64,000 nt of DNA from JAXGXJ01 sp963816155 (GTDB lineage Bacteria; Actinomycetota; Thermoleophilia; RBG-16-64-13), in contig CAWFJE010000001.1 of assembly GCA_963816155.1 (NCBI GenBank), forward strand, positions 169,170 to 233,169, read 5' to 3'. The notes beneath the pieces were generated by a model, which saw only the letters and a list, made by a program, of their open reading frames with translations, was not told the DNA's origin and ran no database searches. This document shows, in pieces, positions 8,303-16,743 of this stretch. Numbering within the stretch: position 1 is the stretch's first letter; each line of letters opens with the position of its first letter. The translations under genes were made by a program, and so were the position numbers.

Positions 8303-8583
8303 ATGAGGATCATAGACGGCCGCATACCCGTCAGTGAACTCACCGCTCATGGCCGTTGACGGCGAGCTTCGCTCGGATGAGGAAGCCCTTCTGTGGGAGC
8401 GAGGCTCTGAGCGGCACCACTTGTGGGGCATCAACATCTATCTGGCGCTCCCCCCATCCGAACGTGTCGAGTTCGATTGCTTGATCAACATCCGTCCTTC
8501 GCATGGCAACCGCTCCGAGGTGTGGACGATGAGGCCGTTCGCGACGCCATCATGCAGGTAGTCGATTCCCTCATAGCTGACTG
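8303..8583 (+). pseudogene. Decayed second copy of the DUF5674 gene
   Basis: Aligned by eye with the gene at 669-1010, this copy keeps the promoter element and start but has three lesions: an extra base after the first 13 codons, a 60-bp loss between two ATGGCC repeats, and a missing base near the end (CGCTCCGAGG against CGTTCCCGAGG). Fragments LWGINIY and INIRPS are still readable. It ends in the same ATGA junction with the partner-gene fragment. Confidence 0.8.
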
Positions 8584-8640
8584 ATGTCCGGGCACCCGGA
8601 GTTGGCCGCGGGTCGCTGGCGGTCGTTCACCCCCGGTCGC
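8584..8640 (+). pseudogene. 5' fragment of the DUF5674-partner gene
   Basis: ATGTCCGGGCACCCGGAG and the next 30 or so bases match the start of the gene at 1010 (MSGHPEL, GRWRSFT), then similarity stops at about 8630. The break is close to the tRNA-Arg fragment at 8683, so the duplication probably ended at, or was cut by, the insertion there. Confidence 0.75.
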
Positions 8641-8682
8641 GGGGCGATGATCTCGCGGAGGCCCAAGTCCGAACAACCGAAG

Positions 8683-8719
8683 TGCGCTTGGGGCGAATCA
8701 AACGCCCGACACAAGGTTC
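8683..8719 (-). repeat. tRNA-Arg 3' fragment (att-like repeat, copy 2)
   Basis: 37 bases matching the T arm and acceptor 3' strand of the tRNA-Arg at 42778-42850, more diverged than copy 1. Direct orientation relative to copy 1; the two bracket a 1.6-kb segment with the methyltransferase gene and the decayed DUF5674 pair. No integrase gene is left in the window. Confidence 0.7.
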
Positions 8720-8862
8720 TTCAGCAGCGGCATGGGCGACGACCCCGGTTGGCTATCCGGCTATGCCGACGATCGAGGAGATATTGATGATCGACCCGCC
8801 ACCTGCCTGTTGTCGACCCGGAGGACGGCGGAAGCGCTCTTCCACCCTCGAGATGGACCTGC

Positions 8863-10335
8863 CTAGCACTCTCCGTCCGCGATCTGACGCAAATAGCCTA
8901 GCGCGCGTCTTCCGGCTATCCGGCCGGAGTTCAGGGCGAAGGCGGACGAGAGGCCTGGGGAGACATTGATTGGGTAGCTGTCTCCGTACATGCCCCCGGC
9001 GTCGAACCCGCCGGCGTACAGCCCGGGGATCACTTCATTCTTCTTGTTCAGCACTTCCATGTGTTCGCTGACGCTGATGCCCCCCATTGTCCCCAGGAAG
9101 GCGGTGCGCACCTTCACCGCATAGTACTTCGGACCGATCAGCGGCCGGAGATACCTCCGGTCTTTGACGAACAAGTCATCGTGGCCCCCGGCACAGTAGC
9201 GGTTGTACTCATCTATCGTTGCGCCCAGAGTTGCCGGGTCAATTCCGATCTGGTCGGCAAGTGCCTCAACCGACTCGGCTTCGAATACTTCCTTGCTGCC
9301 GTTGGAGAACGCGGCGTCGATCTCGTTCTTCACGTTAGTCGGTTTGTACCCTAGCAAGAACATCAGCCCCAGGTTTCGATCGATGCCCCGCTCCAGCAGG
9401 CGCTCGATGATCGAATCGTCGAAAAGGCTGAAGGTGTATCCATCGCCGGCAAAGCGCGCGCTCACATTGCCGGAATCTGTGTCGCACAATGCGACGCTCT
9501 CGTCGCAAAATCTCTCACCGCGAACGGTGATCCACAGATCGGGCTGCACCGCAACCACTTCGAGATCGCAGCCACCCATCGCGAATTCCGGCCCCACTGG
9601 CCCCACGCGCAGCATCTCCAACGATCGCACGCCGTCTTCCCCTGCACCAACCTCCCAAGCCATCCGAATGCCATCGCCCATCTTGCCGGTATTCCCCCAC
9701 GCAAAGAGATTCACGTCGAGATCGAATCCGGTGTACTTTTTGATCCATTCTCTGTTGTTAGCGTAGCCGCCGGTGGCAATCACAACTGCGCTGGCAGCGA
9801 CCTCCACCTCTCGCCCGTCATCGTCTGCTACGACCCCGCTAATGCGGCCGCCCTCTCTGAGCAGGGCTGTAACAGGCGTCGCGGGCAGAATCTGCACTCC
9901 CCTACTCTTCGCTTCGGTCGCTAGAGCCTTGACTACCGCTTTGCCGGTTCCTTCTACCGCGTGATATGTCGAAGGGGCGCCCGGCATGGTCTTCATGTGG
10001 CCGGTGAACTTCACACCCTGCTCTTTCAACCAGGATATAGTCGCCGCCGATTCGTCGACGACCGCCCTAACCAACCGAGCGTTCGCCGTCCAGTGGCTGT
10101 AGTTCATGATGCTCTTGAAAGCATCATCCCGGCTGTATTCGATGAACCTTTCTCGCTGCATTTCGGTCTCAACAGCGAACGTTCCATGGAAGAAGTTCGA
10201 TGTACCTCCCAGAGAGCGCTGCTTCTCAAATAGCGCGACACTGGCACCGCCTGCAGCCAGTGTGACGGCCGCTGCAAGACCTGTCGCTCCGGAACCTGCA
10301 ATGACCACATCGACCTCTGCTGGCATGGAACTCAT
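8863..10335 (-). CDS. FAD-dependent oxidoreductase, fumarate reductase/3-ketosteroid dehydrogenase-like (copy A)
   Basis: About 490 residues. The N-terminal FAD motif VVIAGSGATGLAAAVTLA is followed by EKQRSLGGTSNFFHGTF; the C-terminus closes the FAD site (GLYAGGFDAGGMYGD, SGRIAGRRA). Length and motif order fit the FAD_binding_2 family, whose members carry out fumarate-type double-bond reduction or ketosteroid-type ring dehydrogenation. It is soluble, with no Tat signal and no heme domain. It is clearly paralogous to the gene at 15231-16682. The start at 10335 has GGGAG 5 bases upstream; an ATG 4 codons earlier lacks one. Lying with two enone reductases, it probably introduces or removes a ring double bond of the pathway substrate (inference). 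Confidence 0.88.
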   Translation of the reverse strand: MSSMPAEVDVVIAGSGATGLAAAVTLAAGGASVALFEKQRSLGGTSNFFHGTFAVETEMQRERFIEYSRDDAFKSIMNYSHWTANARLVRAVVDESAATISWLKEQGVKFTGHMKTMPGAPSTYHAVEGTGKAVVKALATEAKSRGVQILPATPVTALLREGGRISGVVADDDGREVEVAASAVVIATGGYANNREWIKKYTGFDLDVNLFAWGNTGKMGDGIRMAWEVGAGEDGVRSLEMLRVGPVGPEFAMGGCDLEVVAVQPDLWITVRGERFCDESVALCDTDSGNVSARFAGDGYTFSLFDDSIIERLLERGIDRNLGLMFLLGYKPTNVKNEIDAAFSNGSKEVFEAESVEALADQIGIDPATLGATIDEYNRYCAGGHDDLFVKDRRYLRPLIGPKYYAVKVRTAFLGTMGGISVSEHMEVLNKKNEVIPGLYAGGFDAGGMYGDSYPINVSPGLSSAFALNSGRIAGRRALGYLRQIADGEC

Positions 10336-10509
10336 CCGCTCTCCCATCCTCGACTTGGCCTCTTCGGCGTCGCGGGTACGCGGCGCTCCGTCTGTGGGTA
10401 GCCACCACGTCTGCGGCGGCGCCCTCGCTTGATTGGGTTCTGGCCAAAGCCCCGCATGGTGGCTCGAGCGTGGGCGCCGCCCAGAGTCCTCACAACTGCG
10501 CTGCTCAGT

Positions 10510-11436
10510 CTACTCCGGCACCATCAGAAACTCGATGGGGATCCCATCGGGATCGCGGGCGTACACGAATTCGCCTGGGTGTTCCGTACGACCGCCCTCC
10601 AGCACCTTGGGACTACAGAGGAGATCGACACCCGCTGCTGCGAGTTCGGAAGCCGCTTCTGACACGTCATCGCAATTGAGGGCAACCTGGAGATAACCGA
10701 AGTCGCCCCAGAGCGTCGAAAAGGGAATGGAGCGGCCTCTTGGATGCAGGGTCTCGAAGAGCTCTATCTTCGTCTCACCCTCCGTGTCTGCAGCGAGCAG
10801 GCAGGAGAGAACGTAAGTATTCGCTGTTCCTGAGATCTCGTCGACCAGGCCTGCGAAGCCCTCGTGCTCCTGGGGCCCCAGAGGCTTGAAGCCAAGTGAA
10901 TCCCGATAGAAGTTCACAGCTCTTTCGAGATCGCAGACACCGATGCCCACGGAACGAGCGCCGCCATACGTCTCCTGTTTCGCCGACTCAACTGACGCGA
11001 TTTCAACCAGGTTTCCTTCGGGATCCCGGCAGTAGACGAATTGGTATTCGCCCCACCCGGGGATCACCGTTGTCTTCGGCTCAGAGTAGAACTGCACCTC
11101 GTCCTTCAGACTTGCCCAAACCGATGCCACGTCTGCAGTCGCAAGCGTTATCTTCGCCACGCCGATGTCGCCATAGCGGAAGTCGTTGCGGATCGGTCGG
11201 GGACGGGGTTCCACCATGCGGATGAACTCCAGCATAATGCCCCCGTCCTTGTGCTGGAGAGTCGCTCCTGAGAACACAGCCCGGGCTGATCTGGTGATCT
11301 CACGCATGATCTCCTGTTCCGATTCGCCAAACTCGGCGAATACCTCCGTGAAGCCCATGAGATCTCTGTAGAAGGCCGACATGGTCTCAAGGTTTCTCAC
11401 GCCGATCGCCACATGATGTACGCCAGACACTCTCAA
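10510..11436 (-). CDS. VOC superfamily protein with two glyoxalase/dioxygenase-type domains
   Basis: 308 residues containing two vicinal-oxygen-chelate modules: the first starts VSGVHHVAIGVRNLETMSAFY (in parts) and holds YQFVYCRDPEGNLVEI; the second starts VGIGVCDLERAVNFYRDSLGF and holds EFVYARDPDGIPIEF. The paired E/H positions of a metal site are present (HHVAIGV, NLVEI, IPIEF), though the second module's first position is Gly-Ile-Gly rather than His. Functions in the family include glyoxalase, epimerase and extradiol dioxygenase. In an anaerobic cluster an isomerase, lyase or epimerase role is more plausible than a dioxygenase (inference). Confidence 0.8.
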   Translation of the reverse strand: MRVSGVHHVAIGVRNLETMSAFYRDLMGFTEVFAEFGESEQEIMREITRSARAVFSGATLQHKDGGIMLEFIRMVEPRPRPIRNDFRYGDIGVAKITLATADVASVWASLKDEVQFYSEPKTTVIPGWGEYQFVYCRDPEGNLVEIASVESAKQETYGGARSVGIGVCDLERAVNFYRDSLGFKPLGPQEHEGFAGLVDEISGTANTYVLSCLLAADTEGETKIELFETLHPRGRSIPFSTLWGDFGYLQVALNCDDVSEAASELAAAGVDLLCSPKVLEGGRTEHPGEFVYARDPDGIPIEFLMVPE

Positions 11437-11511
11437 AAACGATCAGCCTCCTTCTTGAGGTACGTGCGGGTGCCGACGACCCGCTTTGGCGCCCGGAGCC
11501 GACTGTATCCT

Positions 11512-13596
11512 TCAGATCGTGCGGCCGACCTCTGCACCATCGGCGATTGCACCGTGCATGTATCCGAATTCCCTGCTGTCGCCTACTTGGTATATCTCGG
11601 GCACACTGCCCTTGAACGACTCGACGACGCCGTCATCGGCCTCCAGCGGCAAGGCCATGATGATGCTGTCTGCCGGAAGTGTCTTACGCTCGCCTTCCGC
11701 GGTTCTGAGCACCAACCCCTTGTCGGTTATCTCTTCGTAGGTCACCCCAGCGAGTGTCACCCCGCCCTTTTCCCGGAACCAGTTGAGCAACCGAACCGGG
11801 GTCAGATATGGAAGTCCTTCGCCGAGGACGTCGGCTGAATCGACGATCGTCACGGATCTACCCCGTTTTACGAGAAACTCCGCAAGCTGGCAGCCCTGGA
11901 CTCCACCACCGATGATGACGACCTCGTTTCCGACAGGCATGTACGTCTTTGTCAGCCGTCCCAATGCCTTGGGTCCGAATACTCGGAGCGCGAGCTTGAG
12001 CCTGCGTTGCAGGACAGTGCTGTCAATGACTTTGGGATGGTCAGACCCCGGGATATCCGGAAGAGCGGTCCTTCCGCCTGTCGCCAGAATCAGCACATCG
12101 GGCTTGAGCTTGGTGGCCAGCGCCGCGTCAACTTCCTGGCCCAGCGTGACCTTCACCCCTAGCTGGGCGAGTTGTGTGCTGTAATAGCCGAGCAGATCGA
12201 CGAGGCTTTGCTGTTCGTGGTCTTTGACAACCGCGGCGATAGGGACCAGGCCGCCTGGTCGAGCCGCCTTCTCGTTCAGCATGACCTCGTGACCCCTGAG
12301 AGCGGCCACTCTTGCCGCCTCTAACGCAGCCGGTCCGCTGCCGGCAACCAGAACCCTCTTGCTCGCGGCCGCCGGCTTGATTTCGTATTCCCGCTCTCTT
12401 CCGGACGCGGGGTTGACCCGGCATTTCTGGGGACCGTCGTCCTTCCGGGTCTCGACACAGTAGCAGCAACCACAGCACGGACGAATGTCCTCCAGGTGAC
12501 CCGCGGCAACTTTGTTGGGAAGCTCGTGGTCCGCGATGAGGCGTCTGGTCATACCGACGAAGTCAATCTTTCCGTCCCTGAGGGCTTCTTCACCTAGCTG
12601 AGGATCAAGGCGACCCGCGCAAAACACGGGAATGGAGACCATTTGCCGCACGGCGGCCGCCATGTTCAAGTACATGCCCGCCCCCCCTCTACTGATGTCC
12701 AGCTCGCCCAGGTCGAGGTTCGGAATCTCGGGGTATAGGAGCGTCTCTGGAAACAGCATCTCGAGATAGGGTCCATAGCTGGAGGCTCTCACTTGGAGGA
12801 TGTCCGCTCCCGCCGCTTCCAGGTACGGGGCAAAGGCCTTCGCCTCCTCAAGGGTGATGCCGTCCCTCAAACCGAATTCCCTTGCGTTGATGTTGGTAGC
12901 GACCGGGTACTCCTTGCCACACCGCCTCTTGATCTCGCGAATGATGTCGCAATAGAACCTGGTCCTGTTCTCTATCGTCTGGGGCCCATATTCGTCCTCC
13001 CGCCTGTTCCAGAATCGAGAGAGGAAGCAGTTGACCAAATGATAGAAGGAAGCGTTTATCTCCACCCCATCGTATCCGGCCTTCTGAGCCAATTCGACGG
13101 AATGCGCGAAGATATCCACAACATCGTGAATCTCCGGGACGGTGAGTTCCTTGCCCGGCACCCATTCCCAGATGCTGGGCGGCATATCCTCTTCGCTGAT
13201 GGTGGAAGCCGTGATCCGTTCCTGCGGACCCAACCCCGGCAGCATCGCCAACCACGGCCCAGCATGCATCAACTGCACGAACACCGGACAGTCGTACTTG
13301 TGGATCTCGGCCACCATCCGGGCGTGCTGTGCAACGTAGCTCTCATCGTGCAGGCGAAACCCCGTAGGGATGACGTGGGTACCCCTCGGCCACTCGACCG
13401 CGCAGTTCTCAACGATGACCAGACCCGCGCCGCCTTTGGCAATGCCCGCGTAAAAGTCAGCCATCCTGTCGGTAGCATTGCCGTTCTTGTCTGCATAACC
13501 GGTGCCCGCGGCGGTCTTGATGATTCGGTTCTTGGTGCGCAGACTCCCGATACTGCCCGGCTCCATCAAGCGTTCGAAACGTCTGACCTCGCCCAC
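11512..13596 (-). CDS. NADH:flavin oxidoreductase, Old Yellow Enzyme/2,4-dienoyl-CoA reductase type (copy A)
   Basis: About 694 residues with the FMN barrel first, then a Cys-rich Fe-S segment (RPCCGCCYC, then KCRVNP; about residues 372-394), then FAD/NAD-binding domains (RVLVAGSGPAALEAARVAAL and EVVIIGGGVQGCQLAEF). This is the architecture of dienoyl-CoA reductase, trimethylamine dehydrogenase and BaiCD/BaiH. The usual barrel motif with two histidines (HGAHGYL) reads NASFYHL here, so both substrate-binding His are missing. It should reduce an activated C=C bond. I chose the GTG at 13594-13596, which follows GGAGGGAGAGG; an ATG at 13662 would add 22 unlikely residues. Confidence 0.88.
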   Translation of the reverse strand: MGEVRRFERLMEPGSIGSLRTKNRIIKTAAGTGYADKNGNATDRMADFYAGIAKGGAGLVIVENCAVEWPRGTHVIPTGFRLHDESYVAQHARMVAEIHKYDCPVFVQLMHAGPWLAMLPGLGPQERITASTISEEDMPPSIWEWVPGKELTVPEIHDVVDIFAHSVELAQKAGYDGVEINASFYHLVNCFLSRFWNRREDEYGPQTIENRTRFYCDIIREIKRRCGKEYPVATNINAREFGLRDGITLEEAKAFAPYLEAAGADILQVRASSYGPYLEMLFPETLLYPEIPNLDLGELDISRGGAGMYLNMAAAVRQMVSIPVFCAGRLDPQLGEEALRDGKIDFVGMTRRLIADHELPNKVAAGHLEDIRPCCGCCYCVETRKDDGPQKCRVNPASGREREYEIKPAAASKRVLVAGSGPAALEAARVAALRGHEVMLNEKAARPGGLVPIAAVVKDHEQQSLVDLLGYYSTQLAQLGVKVTLGQEVDAALATKLKPDVLILATGGRTALPDIPGSDHPKVIDSTVLQRRLKLALRVFGPKALGRLTKTYMPVGNEVVIIGGGVQGCQLAEFLVKRGRSVTIVDSADVLGEGLPYLTPVRLLNWFREKGGVTLAGVTYEEITDKGLVLRTAEGERKTLPADSIIMALPLEADDGVVESFKGSVPEIYQVGDSREFGYMHGAIADGAEVGRTI

Positions 13597-13741
13597 CCTC
13601 TCCCTCCACCGATTGAGACTAGAGCCGCTCGCTGCAAATGCCTGAGATGCAGCATTCCACATCTATTCGCTGCCGCTTAAGCCGGCGGTACCATCCGCGA
13701 CGTGCTCCGGGGAACATGGGAGGCCGCCTTGGCTCCTAACC

Positions 13742-13861
13742 ACGCGGACATCTGACTTCATTTTCGACGCCACTTTCGGCGGCCGGCGCATGAAGGTGCT
13801 TTCCCTGATCGACGAATTCGCCCGGGAGGCGCTTGCCATCGTGCCCACCCGGTCGCTCACG
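13742..13861 (+). pseudogene. IS3-family transposase fragment (DDE domain piece)
   Basis: Read from 13743 in frame with the ATG at 13790, the translation TSDFIFDATFGGRR-MKVLSLIDEFAREAL-AIVPTRSLTS is the central part of an IS3-type OrfB integrase core (compare WSYDFVFD and LKVLNIIDEFTRECL of intact elements). About 40 residues survive; no inverted ends are visible. It sits between the OYE and alcohol dehydrogenase genes of the catabolic run and is opposite to them in direction. Confidence 0.75.
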
Positions 13862-13941
13862 TCCAGCACGCCAAAGGAGTGCCGGCCGAGCGCGCCTTCA
13901 AGCGCATCCTGTGACGACTGCTGGCGGCGCACGGTCGCACG

Positions 13942-15051
13942 CTACTCGGTAGTCACTGCCGCCCGCAGCACTCTACCGGCAACGGCCTCCTGGATAGCCT
14001 TCTCGACCTGTTCGAGCGGAAAGGTATGCGAGATCATGTCGGCCCAGGGATACCTATCGATGGTGCGTGCCATCAGATCGAGTACGGCAGGCATGGTGGC
14101 GATACTGAACTGGGCCGACCCGATGAGGCGCAGACCGCGATCGATGAACGGCATCATGTTGAGCTCGGCCTTGTACGGCCCTACGAGGCCGACGGTCAGA
14201 TAGGTGCCGCCGTAGTCGAGCATCTCCAGACCTTCAGCGACCACCTCAGGCGCCGCCGCAACCACCTCCAAGACCACCTCGGCACCCCGCCCCCCGGCCA
14301 ACTCCTTGACCCGGCCGACGCGGCACTCAGGCTTCGGAAACTCGTCGTAGCCGATGGTTTCGTCGGCGCCGAATGCGCGGGCGAGATCTAGCCGGCCCGC
14401 GACTTTGTCGATGACGATGACCCGGGCGCCGAGGTCCTTCATCATGGGGGCGGCGCACAGTCCCAGCCCGCCGGCTCCCTGGATCACTCCCCAGGAACCC
14501 ATGGAGAAGCAGACTTTGGAGAGCGCGTAGGCAACGGTGGCCGCCGCGCAGTCGACATAGACGGCCGCTACGTCGGGGACGTTGTCGGGAACTTTGTAGA
14601 TCCACTGTCCTGGGCTCAGATAGTAGTAGTCGGCGAAACCGCCTTTGAAGTGCGGCCATTCCTCGGAGGTGGTGCCGACGTGCGACTTGCGATTTAAGCA
14701 GGGTAGCACCCCGCGTAGGCAGGCCGGGCAGCGGCCGCATACGATCGAGGGTGACCACACCACACGATCGCCCAGGGCGAGAGGACGGCCGGCCGTGTCG
14801 GTGGTGACTCCCTGGCCCAGCTTGTGCACCCTGCCCACGAACTCATGCCCCGAGATGGCCGGCTTTCGTCTCTCGGGACTCGGTCCGCCGAAATCACCCT
14901 GATAGAGATGAACGTCGGTGCCGCACACCGAAGCCATGGTGATCCGGGTCACAATCGCGCCCGGTTCCGGATCGGGCACCGGGTACTCTCGTAGCTCCCA
15001 AGGGAACCCGACTCCGAAATCCACCATTGCCCTGCCTGTTTGGCCGCTCAT
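13942..15051 (-). CDS. Zinc-dependent medium-chain alcohol dehydrogenase
   Basis: 369 residues. The catalytic-zinc motif GHEFVGRVHKLG and the catalytic Cys (SVCGTDVH) are present. A structural zinc loop follows (CGRCPACLRGVLPC), then the Rossmann dinucleotide motif GAGGLGLCAAPMMKDLGA with VIDK after it, which favours NAD(H). Length is normal for the family. The start has GGAGGAGAGG upstream. In the pathway it would oxidise a secondary hydroxyl to a ketone, or the reverse. The neighbours in the same direction are the two flavoprotein/OYE pairs, so it probably acts between ring oxidation steps (inference). Confidence 0.9.
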   Translation of the reverse strand: MSGQTGRAMVDFGVGFPWELREYPVPDPEPGAIVTRITMASVCGTDVHLYQGDFGGPSPERRKPAISGHEFVGRVHKLGQGVTTDTAGRPLALGDRVVWSPSIVCGRCPACLRGVLPCLNRKSHVGTTSEEWPHFKGGFADYYYLSPGQWIYKVPDNVPDVAAVYVDCAAATVAYALSKVCFSMGSWGVIQGAGGLGLCAAPMMKDLGARVIVIDKVAGRLDLARAFGADETIGYDEFPKPECRVGRVKELAGGRGAEVVLEVVAAAPEVVAEGLEMLDYGGTYLTVGLVGPYKAELNMMPFIDRGLRLIGSAQFSIATMPAVLDLMARTIDRYPWADMISHTFPLEQVEKAIQEAVAGRVLRAAVTTE

Positions 15052-15230
15052 AGCACCTCTCCTCCCTCTCGTGCAGCATCTCTCCCGGCTATCCCGCCGG
15101 AGAAGGGTTGCTGTCCCATATGCATGCCGCCGACGCCATTGAGGGCGAAGTCCAGCAGGGGCCAGGATGACCGGTCACATTCTGTCCTTCGTCCTGGGCT
15201 CCGGCTTGGTGTTGGCTGAACACCTCCCGG

Positions 15231-16682
15231 CTAGAGTCCCAGATAGGTTAGGAGGTTCCTGCCGGCTATCCGCCCGGACCCAAGGGCAAATGCGGAAGCA
15301 AGGCCGGAAGACCCTTTTATGGGGTAGCTGTCGCCGTACATGCCACCCGCGTCGAAACCGCCTGCGTACAGGCCGGGGACTACGGCGCCCTTCTTGTCGA
15401 GAACCTCGGCCTTCTCGTTGATCTTGATGCCTCCCATGGTCCCCAGGAACACCGTGCGGCCCTTCACCGCATAGTAGCGAGGACCGATCAGGGGACGCAG
15501 GTACTTACGGTCCTTGGCGAAGAGCTCGTCACGGTGGTTGGCGCACGACGCGTTGTACTCGTCCACCGTCGCCCGCAGGACGGTCGGTTCCGCGCCCATC
15601 TTCTCAGCGAGCGCCTCGACCGAGTCTGCGGCGACCACCTCGCTACTCCCGTTCTCGATGGCGGCTTCGATCTCCTTAGGGATGTTTGTCGGCCTGTAGC
15701 CCGGCAGGTACTCCACACTTATGTTCTTCGTGATCCCTTCTTCCATGATCCGCTGGATGATGGAATCGTCCAGCACACTCCACGTGTATCCGTTCTTGCC
15801 GTAGCGTGCGTTGGCGTTGCCTATGTGGGTGTCCCAGTATCCTATGGTCTCGTCGCAGAACCTCTCGCCTGAGGGGGTCACCCATAGATCGGGTTGCGTG
15901 CAGGCGATCTCGAGCTCGCTATAGGTAGAGAACTCGGGACCGACAGGAACCACGCGGAAGATCTCCAACACTTCGACGCCCTCTTGGGCCGCGCCGGCCT
16001 CCCAAGCCATGCGAATGCCGTCACCCATCTTCCCGGTGTTGCCGATAGGAATGATGTCGACTCCGAGCTCGAACCCGCAGTACTTCTTGATCCACTCCTT
16101 GTTGTTGGCGAAGCCACCGGTCGCGACCATGACGGCCTTACACGTAACCTCGACCTCCCGGCCGTCGTCGTCCGCTAGGACGCCACAGATGCGAGCGCCT
16201 TCCCTCAACAGCCCGGTCGCCGCCACGCCCGGCATGACGTGGACTCCTCTGTCCTTCGCCTGCAGGACGAGTGCCTTGATGATGGCCTCCCCTTTGCCCT
16301 TGACGACGTGATACGTCCGCGGCGCCTCAAGCATGTTGATGCTGGCGTCGGTGAACACTACGCCGCGGTCCTGCAACCAGCGGATCGTCCGGCTCGACTC
16401 ATCCACTATCGCCCGCACCAGCCGGGGGTTTGCCCTCCAGTGACTGTAGTCCATGATGATCTTGAACGCTTCGTCACACGAGAAATCGATGAAGCGCTCG
16501 CGCTGCATATCGCTCTCCGCCGCGAAAGTGCCGTGCAAGAAGTTCGTGGTGCCTCCCAGAGAACGCTGCTTTTCGAGGACCACCACCCTGGCACCGCCCT
16601 CGGCCGCAGTGAGCGCTGCTGTCATGCCTGCCGCCCCGGAGCCGATTACGACGACATCCGTTTCTGTAGGTGTCTCACTCAT
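15231..16682 (-). CDS. FAD-dependent oxidoreductase, fumarate reductase/3-ketosteroid dehydrogenase-like (copy B)
   Basis: 483 residues, paralogous to the protein at 8863-10335 over its whole length. Shared blocks include the FAD motif (VVIGSGAAGMTAALTAAEGG), EKQRSLGGT, HWRANPRLVRAIVDES and the closing GLYAGGFDAGGMYGDSYPI. The copies differ in many positions around the middle cap domain (EILRV against FRVVPVGPEFS regions), so they probably use different substrates or act at different steps. No signal peptide. Each copy is neighbour to one OYE-family gene, giving two flavoprotein/OYE sets in the cluster. Confidence 0.88.
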   Translation of the reverse strand: MSETPTETDVVVIGSGAAGMTAALTAAEGGARVVVLEKQRSLGGTTNFLHGTFAAESDMQRERFIDFSCDEAFKIIMDYSHWRANPRLVRAIVDESSRTIRWLQDRGVVFTDASINMLEAPRTYHVVKGKGEAIIKALVLQAKDRGVHVMPGVAATGLLREGARICGVLADDDGREVEVTCKAVMVATGGFANNKEWIKKYCGFELGVDIIPIGNTGKMGDGIRMAWEAGAAQEGVEVLEIFRVVPVGPEFSTYSELEIACTQPDLWVTPSGERFCDETIGYWDTHIGNANARYGKNGYTWSVLDDSIIQRIMEEGITKNISVEYLPGYRPTNIPKEIEAAIENGSSEVVAADSVEALAEKMGAEPTVLRATVDEYNASCANHRDELFAKDRKYLRPLIGPRYYAVKGRTVFLGTMGGIKINEKAEVLDKKGAVVPGLYAGGFDAGGMYGDSYPIKGSSGLASAFALGSGRIAGRNLLTYLGL

Positions 16683-16743
16683 TCCTAACCCCTTATTCTC
16701 ATGGCGAACGACGCAATCACTTGCTCCAGAATTTCATGGAACC

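Noticed and set aside
13663..13932. 89-codon minus-strand frame between the OYE and alcohol dehydrogenase genes
   Set aside because: It is antisense to the IS3 transposase fragment and has no features of its own.
15086..15165. Possible remnant of a third flavoprotein C-terminus upstream of the alcohol dehydrogenase gene (minus strand: FALNGVGGMHMG, GGIAGRDAARE)
   Set aside because: The likeness to the FAD-closing motif is suggestive, but only about 25 residues long and without supporting sequence before it.
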